DNA of 16,643 bases. Origin: Lachnospiraceae bacterium (lineage in GTDB: Bacteria > Bacillota_A > Clostridia > Lachnospirales > Lachnospiraceae). How positions within the stretch are numbered: position 1 is the first letter of the stretch; the number at the start of each line of letters is the position of its first letter. Below are positions 1-6,788 of this stretch, one piece after another. The stretch covers positions 1 through 16,643 of the forward strand of contig DMAZ01000186.1 of assembly GCA_003446335.1 (NCBI GenBank). The letters run 5' to 3'. Under the pieces are notes generated by a model, which did not search any database, was not told where the DNA came from, and worked only from the letters and a program-made list of their open reading frames with translations. Made by a program: the position numbers and the translations under genes.

Positions 1-553
1 AATTCTCAACGCCGTTCTCCTTCAGGATCTTGAAGGCGTCGAACAGCTGGGATGTCGTCATTCCGTACTTGGCATCTCCGGGGCTGTCCATGATCCCGTT
101 GCTGACCTTGAAAATTCCGCCGGGATTATAGCGGCAGCACATCGTCTTGGGGAATTTCCCTACTGCCTTCGCATAGCTCTCGATCATGGTGAAATCGTCA
201 AGATTGATGATGGCTCCCATGTCTGTTGCATAGACATATTCTTCAGGCGGAGTGTCATTGGATGAGAACATGGTCATCTCTCCGGTGTTTCCGATTGCCT
301 TGGCCATCATAAGCTCTGTCAGGGACGAGCAGTCACATCCGCATCCTTCCTCTTTCAGAATCTTCAGGATGACCGGATTCGGCTCTGCTTTTACAGCAAA
401 ATACTCTCTGAATCCCGGGTTCCATGAAAATGCCTTGTAAATGTCGCGAATGTTCTCACGCAGACCCTTCTCATCATAAATATGGAAAGGTGTCGGGATC
501 TGGGAAGCAATCTCTTCCAGTTTCTCTTTGGTTACGAACGGTCTCTTCTTCAT
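1..553 (-). CDS. lysA: Diaminopimelate decarboxylase-like PLP decarboxylase (3' end cut by window)
   Basis: The N-terminal 184 residues of a fold-type III PLP-dependent decarboxylase are visible; the rest lies left of the window. The family enzyme LysA converts meso-diaminopimelate to L-lysine and CO2 in the cytosol, the last step of lysine synthesis. Visible marks are TPFHIYDEKGLREN near residues 21-34, the PLP-lysine strand YFAVKAEPNP (K55 is the expected Schiff-base lysine), CGCDCSSLTEL at 71-81 and CRYNPGG at 140-146, followed by DAKYGMT, which resembles the SKFGI stretch of LysA. The ATG at 551-553 is preceded by AGGAGA seven bases upstream and by a near-consensus promoter, so it is its own transcription unit after the pyk terminator. 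The PLP motif has E where N is usual (AVKAEPNP rather than AVKANPN), so a related amino-acid decarboxylase of the same fold is possible. The fold assignment is firm; the exact substrate is likely but not certain. Confidence 0.78.
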   Translation of the reverse strand, partial: MKKRPFVTKEKLEEIASQIPTPFHIYDEKGLRENIRDIYKAFSWNPGFREYFAVKAEPNPVILKILKEEGCGCDCSSLTELMMAKAIGNTGEMTMFSSNDTPPEEYVYATDMGAIINLDDFTMIESYAKAVGKFPKTMCCRYNPGGIFKVSNGIMDSPGDAKYGMTTSQLFDAFKILKENGVEN

Positions 554-596
554 AATATTTCTCCTCTTTTGCCGGCATTTACCGCAAATATCCGTT

Positions 597-624
597 ATTA
601 TAACATAAGAAAAAGTATAGTCAA
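597..624 (-). promoter_or_regulatory. Sigma-A promoter of the lysA-like gene
   Basis: On the minus strand TTGACT (619-624) and TATAAT (597-602) are separated by 16 bp. Transcription would start near 590, giving a leader of about 37 nt before the AGGAGA ribosome binding site. The match is 5/6 plus 6/6, and the site sits just downstream of the pyk terminator, as expected for an independent unit. Confidence 0.7.
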
Positions 625-635
625 ATACACTCTTG

Positions 636-694
636 ACAAAAACGGAGCATCATACACGGCGCTTTCCCGGCGTCCGTCTGTATAATGCTCCGTT
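636..694 (-). terminator. Long-stem rho-independent terminator of pyk
   Basis: Ten perfectly complementary outer bases (641-650 with 685-694), one mismatch and then five more pairs (652-656 with 679-683) form the lower stem of a long hairpin with a GC-rich upper part. On the minus strand the stem is followed at once by TTTTTGTC (640 downward), so it terminates transcripts coming from pyk, whose stop codon is about 95 bp upstream. Confidence 0.8.
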
Positions 695-789
695 GCGTTT
701 ATCTGATTTCTTATCTGAAACTTACCGCTCCATACAAAATACATTGTCTGAAACGTGAAAATGCGGTCGAAAATTCTTATCTTTCACTC

Positions 790-2223
790 TTATGAGACCG
801 GAACGACCATCATCATGTTGGTCACATTGCCGTGATCATCCTTCATATCATACGTCGGGTCGCCCGCTGTGATAAGAATCGTATCTCCCTCTTCAACAAA
901 TCCTCTGTTGCGTACGATCTGTATCGAGTGATCGATCAGAATATACGGGTTCTTTTCCATTTTGCCCCTGAACGGGATGACGCCCCAGTAAAGCTGCATT
1001 CTGCGCACGATCTGTTCATTCGGAGAGACAGCGAAGAGCGGAATTTCCGGTCTGAAGTTGGACATCAGTCTTGCTGTTTTTCCGGATACTGTCGGGATCA
1101 GGATCGCTTTCGCGCCGACATTCTTTGCGGTGCGGGTGGCTGCGTAGCATACGGAACTGGATATTGTGCTGTGCTGTTCCATGCTGCGATGCGAATTGAA
1201 CTTGTCCTCATTCATATACTGTTCTGTATTCTCGGCGATCTCGGCCATGAGTGTGACGGCCGCGACCGGGTACTTGCCGACTGCCGTCTCACCGGAAAGC
1301 ATGACAGCGTCGGTACCGTCATAGATGGCATTTGCAACGTCCGCGACCTCCGCACGAGTCGGGCGCGGATTACGGATCATGGAATCCAGCATCTGTGTCG
1401 CTGTAATGACCGGTTTATAAGCCTTGTTGCACTTGCTGATGATCATCTTCTGAATATGGGGGACAAGGTGTGCAGGTACTTCAACACCAAGGTCGCCTCT
1501 TGCTACCATGATGCCGTCGGAAGCCTCTATGATCTCATCAATATTGTCGACCGCTTCGGAGCACTCGATCTTGGAGAAGACCGGAATGCTGCTGCCATGT
1601 TTTTTCAGAAGTTTCTTGATCTGCATGACACCTGCCGCATCACGGATAAAGGACGCAGCAATAACATCAAATCCCTGATCAATACCCCAGACGATGTCTT
1701 CGACATCTTTTTCGGTAAGAGCAGGAAGCTGTGTCTTCACACCGGGAATATTGCAGCCCTTCCGTTCGGAAAGCTCACCGCCGTTCTTAATGACACACAC
1801 AACATCCTGACCGACGACCTCTTTAACACAAAGTTCCATAAGACCGTCATCGACAAGAATAGTGTCTCCTTCTTTTACATCTTCCGCAAGTTTCTTGTAA
1901 GTAACAGATACTTTCTCTGCCGTTCCTTCAATGTCTTCCGCGGTAAGGATGATTTCCTTCCCGGCTTCCAGAGTAACTTTTTTATGATCGACAAGGAGAC
2001 CGGTGCGGATTTCCGGACCTTTCGTATCGAGAAGCAGAGCGATCGGTTTATCGACAATTTCCGAAGCTTTTCTTACAGCGTTCATTCGTTCAGTATGCTC
2101 TTCGTGTGATCCATGGGAAAAATTGAAGCGGGCAACATCCATGCCGGCATTCATCATTTCGACCAGAAGATCTACGTTGCTCTCCTGCGGTCCCATTGTG
2201 CATACGATTTTCGTTTTCTTCAT
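790..2223 (-). CDS. pyk: Pyruvate kinase
   Basis: Transfers phosphate from phosphoenolpyruvate to ADP, the last step of glycolysis, in the cytosol. All 477 residues are present. The N-terminus KKTKIVCTMGP and RFNFSHG (32-38) give the substrate arginine and potassium/phosphate contacts. LLDTKGPEIRTG (64-75) carries the glutamate typical of K+-dependent enzymes. The active-site signature VFSKIE (215-220) has catalytic K218 and metal ligand E220, followed by MVARGDLGVE with D244. TATQMLDSM and MLSGETAVGKYP complete the barrel. The C-terminal regulatory domain with PTVSGKTARL (378-387) is present, but the extra PEP-utilising domain found at the C-terminus of Bacillus enzymes is absent. The ATG at 2221-2223 has AAGGGAG about nine bases upstream. 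It appears to be transcribed alone, with its own promoter and a strong terminator. Confidence 0.97.
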   Translation of the reverse strand: MKKTKIVCTMGPQESNVDLLVEMMNAGMDVARFNFSHGSHEEHTERMNAVRKASEIVDKPIALLLDTKGPEIRTGLLVDHKKVTLEAGKEIILTAEDIEGTAEKVSVTYKKLAEDVKEGDTILVDDGLMELCVKEVVGQDVVCVIKNGGELSERKGCNIPGVKTQLPALTEKDVEDIVWGIDQGFDVIAASFIRDAAGVMQIKKLLKKHGSSIPVFSKIECSEAVDNIDEIIEASDGIMVARGDLGVEVPAHLVPHIQKMIISKCNKAYKPVITATQMLDSMIRNPRPTRAEVADVANAIYDGTDAVMLSGETAVGKYPVAAVTLMAEIAENTEQYMNEDKFNSHRSMEQHSTISSSVCYAATRTAKNVGAKAILIPTVSGKTARLMSNFRPEIPLFAVSPNEQIVRRMQLYWGVIPFRGKMEKNPYILIDHSIQIVRNRGFVEEGDTILITAGDPTYDMKDDHGNVTNMMMVVPVS

Positions 2224-2268
2224 AAAACTGTTCTCCCTTCACATGAGATAATAGCATTTCTGAACTCT

Positions 2269-2298
2269 ATTTTACGATAGGACAACAGTCCTTATCAA
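2269..2298 (-). promoter_or_regulatory. Candidate pyk promoter with a dyad in the spacer
   Basis: On the minus strand TTGATA (2293-2298) and TAAAAT (2269-2274) are 18 bp apart, each a 5/6 match, giving a start near 2262 and a leader of about 38 nt. The spacer contains a 5-bp inverted repeat AGGAC-AACA-GTCCT (2279-2292, plus-strand reading), a plausible repressor site. The assignment rests on sequence match and position only. Confidence 0.5.
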
Positions 2299-2299
2299 T

Positions 2300-2342
2300 G
2301 GTCATTTTTACAGTATTTATCTGCTTTATCGGTCATTTTTAC
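2300..2342. repeat. Two perfect 12-bp direct repeats upstream of the pyk promoter
   Basis: GGTCATTTTTAC occurs at 2300-2311 and again at 2331-2342, exactly 31 bp apart, which is close to three helical turns. The proximal copy directly abuts the pyk -35 box. The distal copy overlaps the stop codon of the rhomboid-like gene. The same-face spacing suggests a pair of binding sites for a regulator of pyk; no regulator can be named. Confidence 0.5.
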
Positions 2343-3325
2343 TCTCTGTTCATACCGGCATGATCACTAATTATATGAACATGCGTATAGAGATGTTCCA
2401 TGCAGTATTCATGGTTCCCCTGACACTTTGAGCAGAATCTGAACTCAAGATCCGGATCATCCAGTTCCGTCCTTCCGCAGATCTCACATCTGTGTCGGGA
2501 CGGCTTTCTCACAGGAGCCGCTCCGCTTGCGCCGTTTCCGCTCTCCCGGCTCCTGGCCCGTTCCATATTCTCAGCGAACCGCTTTCTCCCCGCTTCCATC
2601 TGTCTGTTATATTCGCGTCTTCTCCTCATATTCTGAGCCGAGTAATTCTTGAAATCCCTGGTGCTCAGGAAGAAAATGAAGAAGTTCATCATGGATGCGA
2701 TGAAAGCGATGATCGGGACCCAGTAATAAATGTTTCCCTGCAGGACCAGTCTGAAATACTGGCCGCACTCATAGACCATCAGCGCAAAGTAAAGAACGCC
2801 GAGCCACTTGACCTTGATCGGAATGATGAAATACAGATATACTCTCGTATCCGGAAATGTGGCGGCAAATCCGAGGAACATGGACATCACAATATAGTAG
2901 GTGGTAAAAAAGTTACCCAGCATGATCGGAGCACCCGCCAGCGCGGAGAAAACAAAATAGCAGACAAATGCCGCTATGAGCGTAAATAACATGCCCCCGA
3001 AAATATACACATTGTAGCGGAAGGTCCCCCATGTCCTCTCCAGCGTGTTTCCGATGGAAAAATAAAAGAACAGCATGATCAGTACGAAGAAGATACCGAA
3101 TCCGCCGGTGGACATCGAGTAGGGAGGAATGACGATCCATGTGATCAGACGCCACAGCTGTCCCCGCAGAATATAGCCGGGCTCCAGCTGCATATACTGG
3201 GCTGCGTTGGGATTGATCATCTGCAGCACATATCCCAGAACATAACATCCAATCAGGATCATCGTCAGGTTCGGGATGGCATATTTCCCGAATTTCCGCT
3301 CCATCTTATTTAATAAATTATTCAT
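2339..3325 (-). CDS. Rhomboid-like membrane protein with C-terminal zinc ribbon, no catalytic dyad
   Basis: 328 residues: a polytopic membrane part (about 17-222) and a cytosolic-looking tail. The membrane part recalls rhomboids: GQLWRLITW (55-63) in the first loop and a GNTLERTWGTFRYNVYIFGG stretch (92-111) that corresponds to their conserved loop/TM2 motif. The GxSG serine motif expected in TM4 and the histidine of TM6 are not there (TTYYIVMSMFLGFAA and AFIASMMNFF occupy those areas), so it is probably not a protease. A basic, charged linker (about 223-275) leads to a zinc-ribbon-like module: C280, C283, C298, C301, C308 and H311/H315/H317. Its role is unknown; inactive rhomboids usually bind and route membrane clients. 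The ATG follows a weak, distant AAAGG. It has its own promoter, divergent from aroC. Confidence 0.75.
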   Translation of the reverse strand: MNNLLNKMERKFGKYAIPNLTMILIGCYVLGYVLQMINPNAAQYMQLEPGYILRGQLWRLITWIVIPPYSMSTGGFGIFFVLIMLFFYFSIGNTLERTWGTFRYNVYIFGGMLFTLIAAFVCYFVFSALAGAPIMLGNFFTTYYIVMSMFLGFAATFPDTRVYLYFIIPIKVKWLGVLYFALMVYECGQYFRLVLQGNIYYWVPIIAFIASMMNFFIFFLSTRDFKNYSAQNMRRRREYNRQMEAGRKRFAENMERARSRESGNGASGAAPVRKPSRHRCEICGRTELDDPDLEFRFCSKCQGNHEYCMEHLYTHVHIISDHAGMNRE

Positions 3326-3360
3326 AAGAGAACTTCTGACCTTTCTAAATTATTTCCGCA

Positions 3361-3375
3361 CCTGCGTACCGCAGG
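3361..3375. repeat. Perfect 6-bp inverted repeat in the rhomboid-like gene leader
   Basis: CCTGCG-TAC-CGCAGG lies between the minus-strand transcription start (about 3404) and the rhomboid-like start codon. It could be an RNA hairpin or an operator. No T-run follows, so it is not a terminator. Confidence 0.4.
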
Positions 3376-3410
3376 CAGTACCTGATCCAGCAGTTGCAAT
3401 CATGTTCTCA

Positions 3411-3438
3411 ATTATATAAAGTTTGCTGATTTTGTCAA
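3411..3438 (-). promoter_or_regulatory. Consensus sigma-A promoter of the rhomboid-like gene
   Basis: Minus-strand TTGACA (3433-3438) and TATAAT (3411-3416) are both perfect matches with a 16-bp spacer. Transcription would start near 3404, about 78 nt before the start codon at 3325. Confidence 0.72.
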
Positions 3439-3477
3439 TTAAGGAACTGTTAAGAATGGCTCAGGCTGTCCGTTCAC

Positions 3478-3506
3478 TTGATGCGGCAGGGATTTCCTGT
3501 TACTAT
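3478..3506 (+). promoter_or_regulatory. Possible aroC promoter
   Basis: Plus-strand TTGATG (3478-3483) and TACTAT (3501-3506) are 17 bp apart, each a 4/6 match, with a predicted start about 42 nt upstream of the aroC ATG. The match is weak; a site nearer the divergent promoter (about 3395-3420) is an alternative. Confidence 0.25.
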
Positions 3507-3554
3507 ATTTCAGAGAAAACCGCTTTACCATGCAGTAAACAGATGAGGTATATT

Positions 3555-4607
3555 ATGGCTGGATCCACTTTCGGAACAATTTTCAGGATTACGACCTGGG
3601 GGGAATCCCACGGCAAGGCACTGGGTGTCGTGATCGACGGCTGTCCTGCGGGACTTCCCCTCTGCGAGGAAGATATCGATATTTTTACAGCAAGACGCAG
3701 GCCCGACGGCGGGACCATGTCCACCGCCCGGAAGGAAGGTGACCGGGTCGAGATCCTGTCCGGCGTATTCGAAGGCAGGACGACCGGAACACCGATTTCT
3801 CTCATGATCCGGAATGAGGATCAACGCTCCCGTGATTATTCGCAGATCGCCGAGTCCTACAGACCCGGACACGCTGATTTCGGGTTCGACGCAAAATACG
3901 GTTTCCGTGATTACCGCGGGGGAGGCCGATCATCCGCCAGAGAGACGGCCGGCAGAGTCGCTGCCGGTGCCATCGCTCAAAAACTGCTTTCCGCAATGGG
4001 AATCGACTGCCGCGCATCTCTTACTGCAGTCGGAAAGGTTCCCGCCTCCGATCCCGAGGCAGTGGAGGATCTTGTCCGGAAATGCCGAAATGATCTTGAT
4101 TCGATCGGGAGCACGGTCACCTGCCGGGTATCGGGAATGCCTGCGGGGATCGGTGACCCGGTATTTGAAAAACTGGATGCCAATCTTGCGAAAGCCATGT
4201 TCTCGATCGGCGCAGTGAAAGGGCTTGATATCGGAGACGGACACAGGTCGGCTCAGGCCAGAGGCAGTGAGAATAATGATTCCTTTTACATGGAAAACGG
4301 AACCGTGAAAACGGCGACCAATCATGCCGGAGGCATTCTCGGAGGTCTTTCGAACGGTTCCGATATTGTCATGACGGTATATTTTAAGCCGACTCCCTCG
4401 ATCGCGAGGCTGCAGAAAACAGTGAACCGCAGCGGGGAAGAAATTGATATGGAGATCCGGGGACGTCACGATCCGGTCATCGGAGCCAGAGCTGCGGTCG
4501 TCGTCGAATGTATGACCGCGCTTGTCCTGGTCGATGCTCTCCTTCTCAATATGTCAGCCAGAGCTGACAGGGTCATCGATTTTTACAAATCAAAAAAAGA
4601 TATTTGA
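3555..4607 (+). CDS. aroC: Chorismate synthase
   Basis: Converts 5-enolpyruvylshikimate-3-phosphate to chorismate using reduced FMN, the last step of the shikimate pathway and the branch point to aromatic amino acids and folate. It has 350 residues, the usual family length. The three signatures are present: WGESHG (15-20, catalytic H19), GGGRSSARETAGRVAAG (122-138), and GRHDPVIGARAAVVVE near 303-318. The second catalytic histidine is H106 in SYRPGHADFG. NHAGGILGGLSNGSD is the conserved flavin/substrate loop. The frame stays open upstream to a TTG at 3423, but the ATG at 3555 is chosen because GAGG lies six bases before it and the protein then begins MAGSTFG, as family members do. It is the only plus-strand gene here, is not grouped with other aro genes, and its 3' end overlaps mntP by 18 bp. 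Confidence 0.97.
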   Translation: MAGSTFGTIFRITTWGESHGKALGVVIDGCPAGLPLCEEDIDIFTARRRPDGGTMSTARKEGDRVEILSGVFEGRTTGTPISLMIRNEDQRSRDYSQIAESYRPGHADFGFDAKYGFRDYRGGGRSSARETAGRVAAGAIAQKLLSAMGIDCRASLTAVGKVPASDPEAVEDLVRKCRNDLDSIGSTVTCRVSGMPAGIGDPVFEKLDANLAKAMFSIGAVKGLDIGDGHRSAQARGSENNDSFYMENGTVKTATNHAGGILGGLSNGSDIVMTVYFKPTPSIARLQKTVNRSGEEIDMEIRGRHDPVIGARAAVVVECMTALVLVDALLLNMSARADRVIDFYKSKKDI

Positions 4608-5219
4608 GATCCATATCTCAAGACCGATGCCGATCAGAATGACGCCGCCCAGAACAGATGCCCTCCATGCCAGCACAGAACCGACTTTACGTCCGATCTT
4701 AAGACCGCCGATGCATATAAAGAATGTGACAACCGCAATGATGAGCGAAGCACAAAGCGCCGCCGATGCAGAGTAATCCGCTATGGCGAAGCCTACGGAA
4801 AGGGCGTCTATGGAGGTCGCGATCGCCTGAAGAATCAGCGTGTGTGTGGAGAGCGGCGATACATTCAGACTTTTTTCGGCAGGCTCCGCACATACAGCCC
4901 CGGCGTTCTTCGCTTCCCTGTAATCCTGGATCCCTTCCAGCAGCATCTTGCCGCCGATGTAGACCAGGAGGATCAGAGCGATCCAGGGAATGAATTTCTG
5001 AACGGAAGTGAAAATATTGATGATCGTATGCACACAGATCCAGCCGATTTCCGGCATCAGGAACTGGAACAGGGCAAATGCCCCCGCGATCCGTATCGTC
5101 TCCCGACGCTCCATATGCGGATCCCGTATGGCATTGGCCATTGATACCGAAAAAGCGTCCATGGCAAGTCCGACACCCAGGAGTATGCTGTTCACAATAA
5201 AAAGAAATACCGCAGACAA
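4590..5219 (-). CDS. mntP: Manganese efflux pump MntP family
   Basis: A 209-residue inner-membrane exporter of Mn(II) with about six hydrophobic helices arranged as two similar halves. The two family motifs, LAMDAFSVSMANA (18-30) and ATSIDALSVGFAIA (134-147), each carry an acidic residue inside a helix (D21 and D138) expected to take part in metal transport. FQFLMPEIGW (51-60) is also typical. A loop of about 25 polar residues (101-125) separates the halves. The start is a TTG at 5217-5219 with AAAGGAG nine bases upstream; a TGA at 5235-5237 closes the frame just upstream, so no ATG is available. There is no sign of the yybP-ykoY manganese riboswitch in the short upstream region. The 3' end overlaps aroC convergently. 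Confidence 0.9.
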   Translation of the reverse strand: MSAVFLFIVNSILLGVGLAMDAFSVSMANAIRDPHMERRETIRIAGAFALFQFLMPEIGWICVHTIINIFTSVQKFIPWIALILLVYIGGKMLLEGIQDYREAKNAGAVCAEPAEKSLNVSPLSTHTLILQAIATSIDALSVGFAIADYSASAALCASLIIAVVTFFICIGGLKIGRKVGSVLAWRASVLGGVILIGIGLEIWISNIFF

Positions 5220-5276
5220 GAGAATTCTCTCCTTTCATAACGCACATCATCTCACGACTTAAATCACGAGAATTCT
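5220..5276. repeat. Two AGAATTCT palindromes upstream of mntP
   Basis: The perfect 8-bp palindrome AGAATTCT occurs at 5221-5228 (within a 10-bp GAGAATTCTC palindrome between the mntP ribosome binding site and its TTG start) and at 5269-5276, 48 bp apart. They may be operator half sites for a metal-responsive repressor, but no regulator can be identified and chance recurrence is possible. Confidence 0.3.
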
Positions 5277-5288
5277 GCGTCAGAGATT

Positions 5289-5325
5289 AAAACAGCCGGG
5301 TCAGCTGACCCGGCTGTTTTTATTC
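5289..5325. terminator. Terminator downstream of the lactonase gene, usable in both directions
   Basis: A perfect palindrome (5289-5320) with a GC-rich core is flanked by A residues on one side and T residues on the other. Reading minus, it lies about 70 bp after the stop codon of the lactonase-family gene and ends in TTTTAAT. Reading plus, it ends in TTTTTAT. It therefore separates that gene from mntP. Confidence 0.82.
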
Positions 5326-5387
5326 ACAGTTATTCAGATCGTTCCAACGAATCATAATCCGTTTTCGGCACTTCGTCAACACAAAAC

Positions 5388-6530
5388 TCAGCTCAGCGGA
5401 GCGTATGTTCTGATTCTCTTCTCGACCTCTGCCTCTGCCTCCTTTTCGGAGATGTTGCGGATTTCTGCAGGTGCCTTCTCGATCTTGTGGAACAGCATGC
5501 AGTTCGGCGTGTCGATCTTCTGCGGCTTGCCTTTCATCATGATGACCTTCTTGTCATAGTCGATCTTGAAAGTGGTGATCGTGCCGCCTGCATTGTTAAC
5601 GACCGCAATGTGCTGCTGATCCGGGAACAGAGCGATATCCTTTGGATATTCACCGGATGTCGGAAGGGCAAATACCTTGTCCAGCATACCCGTCTCCTGA
5701 TCGATCTTGTACATAGCTACGGAATCGTCGCCGGCTGTAGCGCAGATGACATACTGCCCGTCATAGGAAAGTCTCATGGCGGATGCGGCGTCATGCGGAT
5801 CCCTCGCATTGGAAAGTGTGGATACTTCCTGTTTGAGCTCAAAACGCGGGAATCCGTGATCGCTCAGATGATAATCGTAAACACGAATAACGTTCGTGAT
5901 CTGGCAGAGAATGTAGCAGAAACGTCCGTCCTTGCTGAAGTGGATACTCTTCGGTCCGGCCTGAACTCCCATTCTGAGGATATCGACTTCCTTCAGCTTA
6001 TTGATACGATGATCAATGTTGTAAATGATGACCTGATCAAGAGCCTCATCTACCGCGCAGAGATAACGGTTATCCGGTGTGATCCTGACGCAGGTCACAT
6101 GCGGGCGGAAACTTCTCTCAACAAGAGCGCCCTGGCCGCGATGATACTTGCCATCCATAACAGAGCCGAGACGTCCGTCCTGATGTGTATGTATGACAGT
6201 GACCTTGCCGTCATGATATCCGGCAACGAACAGATACTTTCCTGTCAGATCTGTAGAAAGGTGGCATCCTCTCATACCGTCAATATCTATCTGGTTGATC
6301 GAAGTGAGATCTCCGTCCGGCGCGATCTTGTATACTTCAACACCTTCATCTGCAATCGAGTAAAGATACTGACCGTTTCTGGACTCCTTGATGTAGGAAG
6401 AATTATTTACCGGAACGACCTTGCGGAGATAAAGCAGACCTTCCTCAACGTCCACGTCGTAGATATGAATACCCTTACTTGAGCCATTCGTATAAGTGCC
6501 GACATATGCGACATAATTCTCTGCAGCCAT
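5388..6530 (-). CDS. Lactonase-family seven-bladed beta-propeller protein (6-phosphogluconolactonase-like)
   Basis: A 380-residue cytosolic protein without a signal peptide. It opens with AYVGTYTNGSSKGI, the typical start of the PF10282 lactonase family, whose characterised member Pgl/YbhE hydrolyses 6-phosphogluconolactone in the pentose phosphate pathway. Propeller blades recur as xxSxDGxYxYxxx...VxVY units, for instance around 48-67, 92-112, 149-172, 197-220, 253-276 and 300-323. The usual GxGPRHxxFHPNGKxAYVVNE segment is altered here (RPHVTCVRITPDNRYLCAVDE and AGPKSIHFSKDGRFCYIL), and a charged helical tail (about 350-380) follows the last blade. The ATG has AAGGAG about seven bases upstream. 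No pentose-phosphate gene is nearby and the unit has its own promoter and terminator, so 6-phosphogluconolactonase activity is a family inference. Confidence 0.8.
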   Translation of the reverse strand: MAAENYVAYVGTYTNGSSKGIHIYDVDVEEGLLYLRKVVPVNNSSYIKESRNGQYLYSIADEGVEVYKIAPDGDLTSINQIDIDGMRGCHLSTDLTGKYLFVAGYHDGKVTVIHTHQDGRLGSVMDGKYHRGQGALVERSFRPHVTCVRITPDNRYLCAVDEALDQVIIYNIDHRINKLKEVDILRMGVQAGPKSIHFSKDGRFCYILCQITNVIRVYDYHLSDHGFPRFELKQEVSTLSNARDPHDAASAMRLSYDGQYVICATAGDDSVAMYKIDQETGMLDKVFALPTSGEYPKDIALFPDQQHIAVVNNAGGTITTFKIDYDKKVIMMKGKPQKIDTPNCMLFHKIEKAPAEIRNISEKEAEAEVEKRIRTYAPLS

Positions 6531-6788
6531 AGTTTTCTCCTTGTAATAGTTTTATATCTGTTCAGTCAGACCCCCCTCAACAAACCAGATCACATTACGA
6601 GTCCCTCTCCGGATATTTGTTGATTTTGCCCACGCCGATTGATTGTGAGCTGCGGCATTTGGCTGAAAAGCTACATTTCTGTTTAATTATAGTACAAATA
6701 AAAAGCATTTTCCACATTTTTTGCAAACAATTACTGCACAATTTCGGGCATTTTTATGGAAAATCAGCCTTTTTCTCCGGCACATCTT
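6531..6788. other. AT-rich intergenic region with the lactonase promoter
   Basis: About 258 bp between the membrane-protein stop and the lactonase start. Apart from the promoter at 6686-6714 and the roughly 150-nt leader that it implies, nothing recognisable was seen. No clear hairpin with a T-run follows the upstream operon, so its terminator is not evident. Confidence 0.5.
6686..6714 (-). promoter_or_regulatory. Candidate promoter of the lactonase-family gene
   Basis: Minus-strand TGGAAA (6709-6714) and a perfect TATAAT (6686-6691) are separated by 17 bp in an AT-rich stretch. Transcription would start near 6679, giving a leader of about 150 nt. Confidence 0.5.

Noticed and set aside
699..760. 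TATCTGA / TCTGAAAC short repeats between pyk and its terminator
   Set aside because: Very short and irregular in an AT-rich spacer; likely chance.
832..2109. 425-codon open frame on the plus strand
   Set aside because: Antisense to pyk, whose minus-strand protein is an unmistakable pyruvate kinase.
3423..3554. In-frame TTG-initiated extension of aroC by 44 codons
   Set aside because: The extension has no family counterpart, and the ATG at 3555 has a well-placed GAGG and gives the standard length.
5220..5288. Manganese (yybP-ykoY) riboswitch ahead of mntP
   Set aside because: The region between the terminator and the start is only about 70 bp and lacks the paired-loop motif of that class.
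5487..6482. 331-codon open frame on the plus strand
   Set aside because: Antisense to the lactonase-family gene and without a recognisable domain or ribosome binding site.
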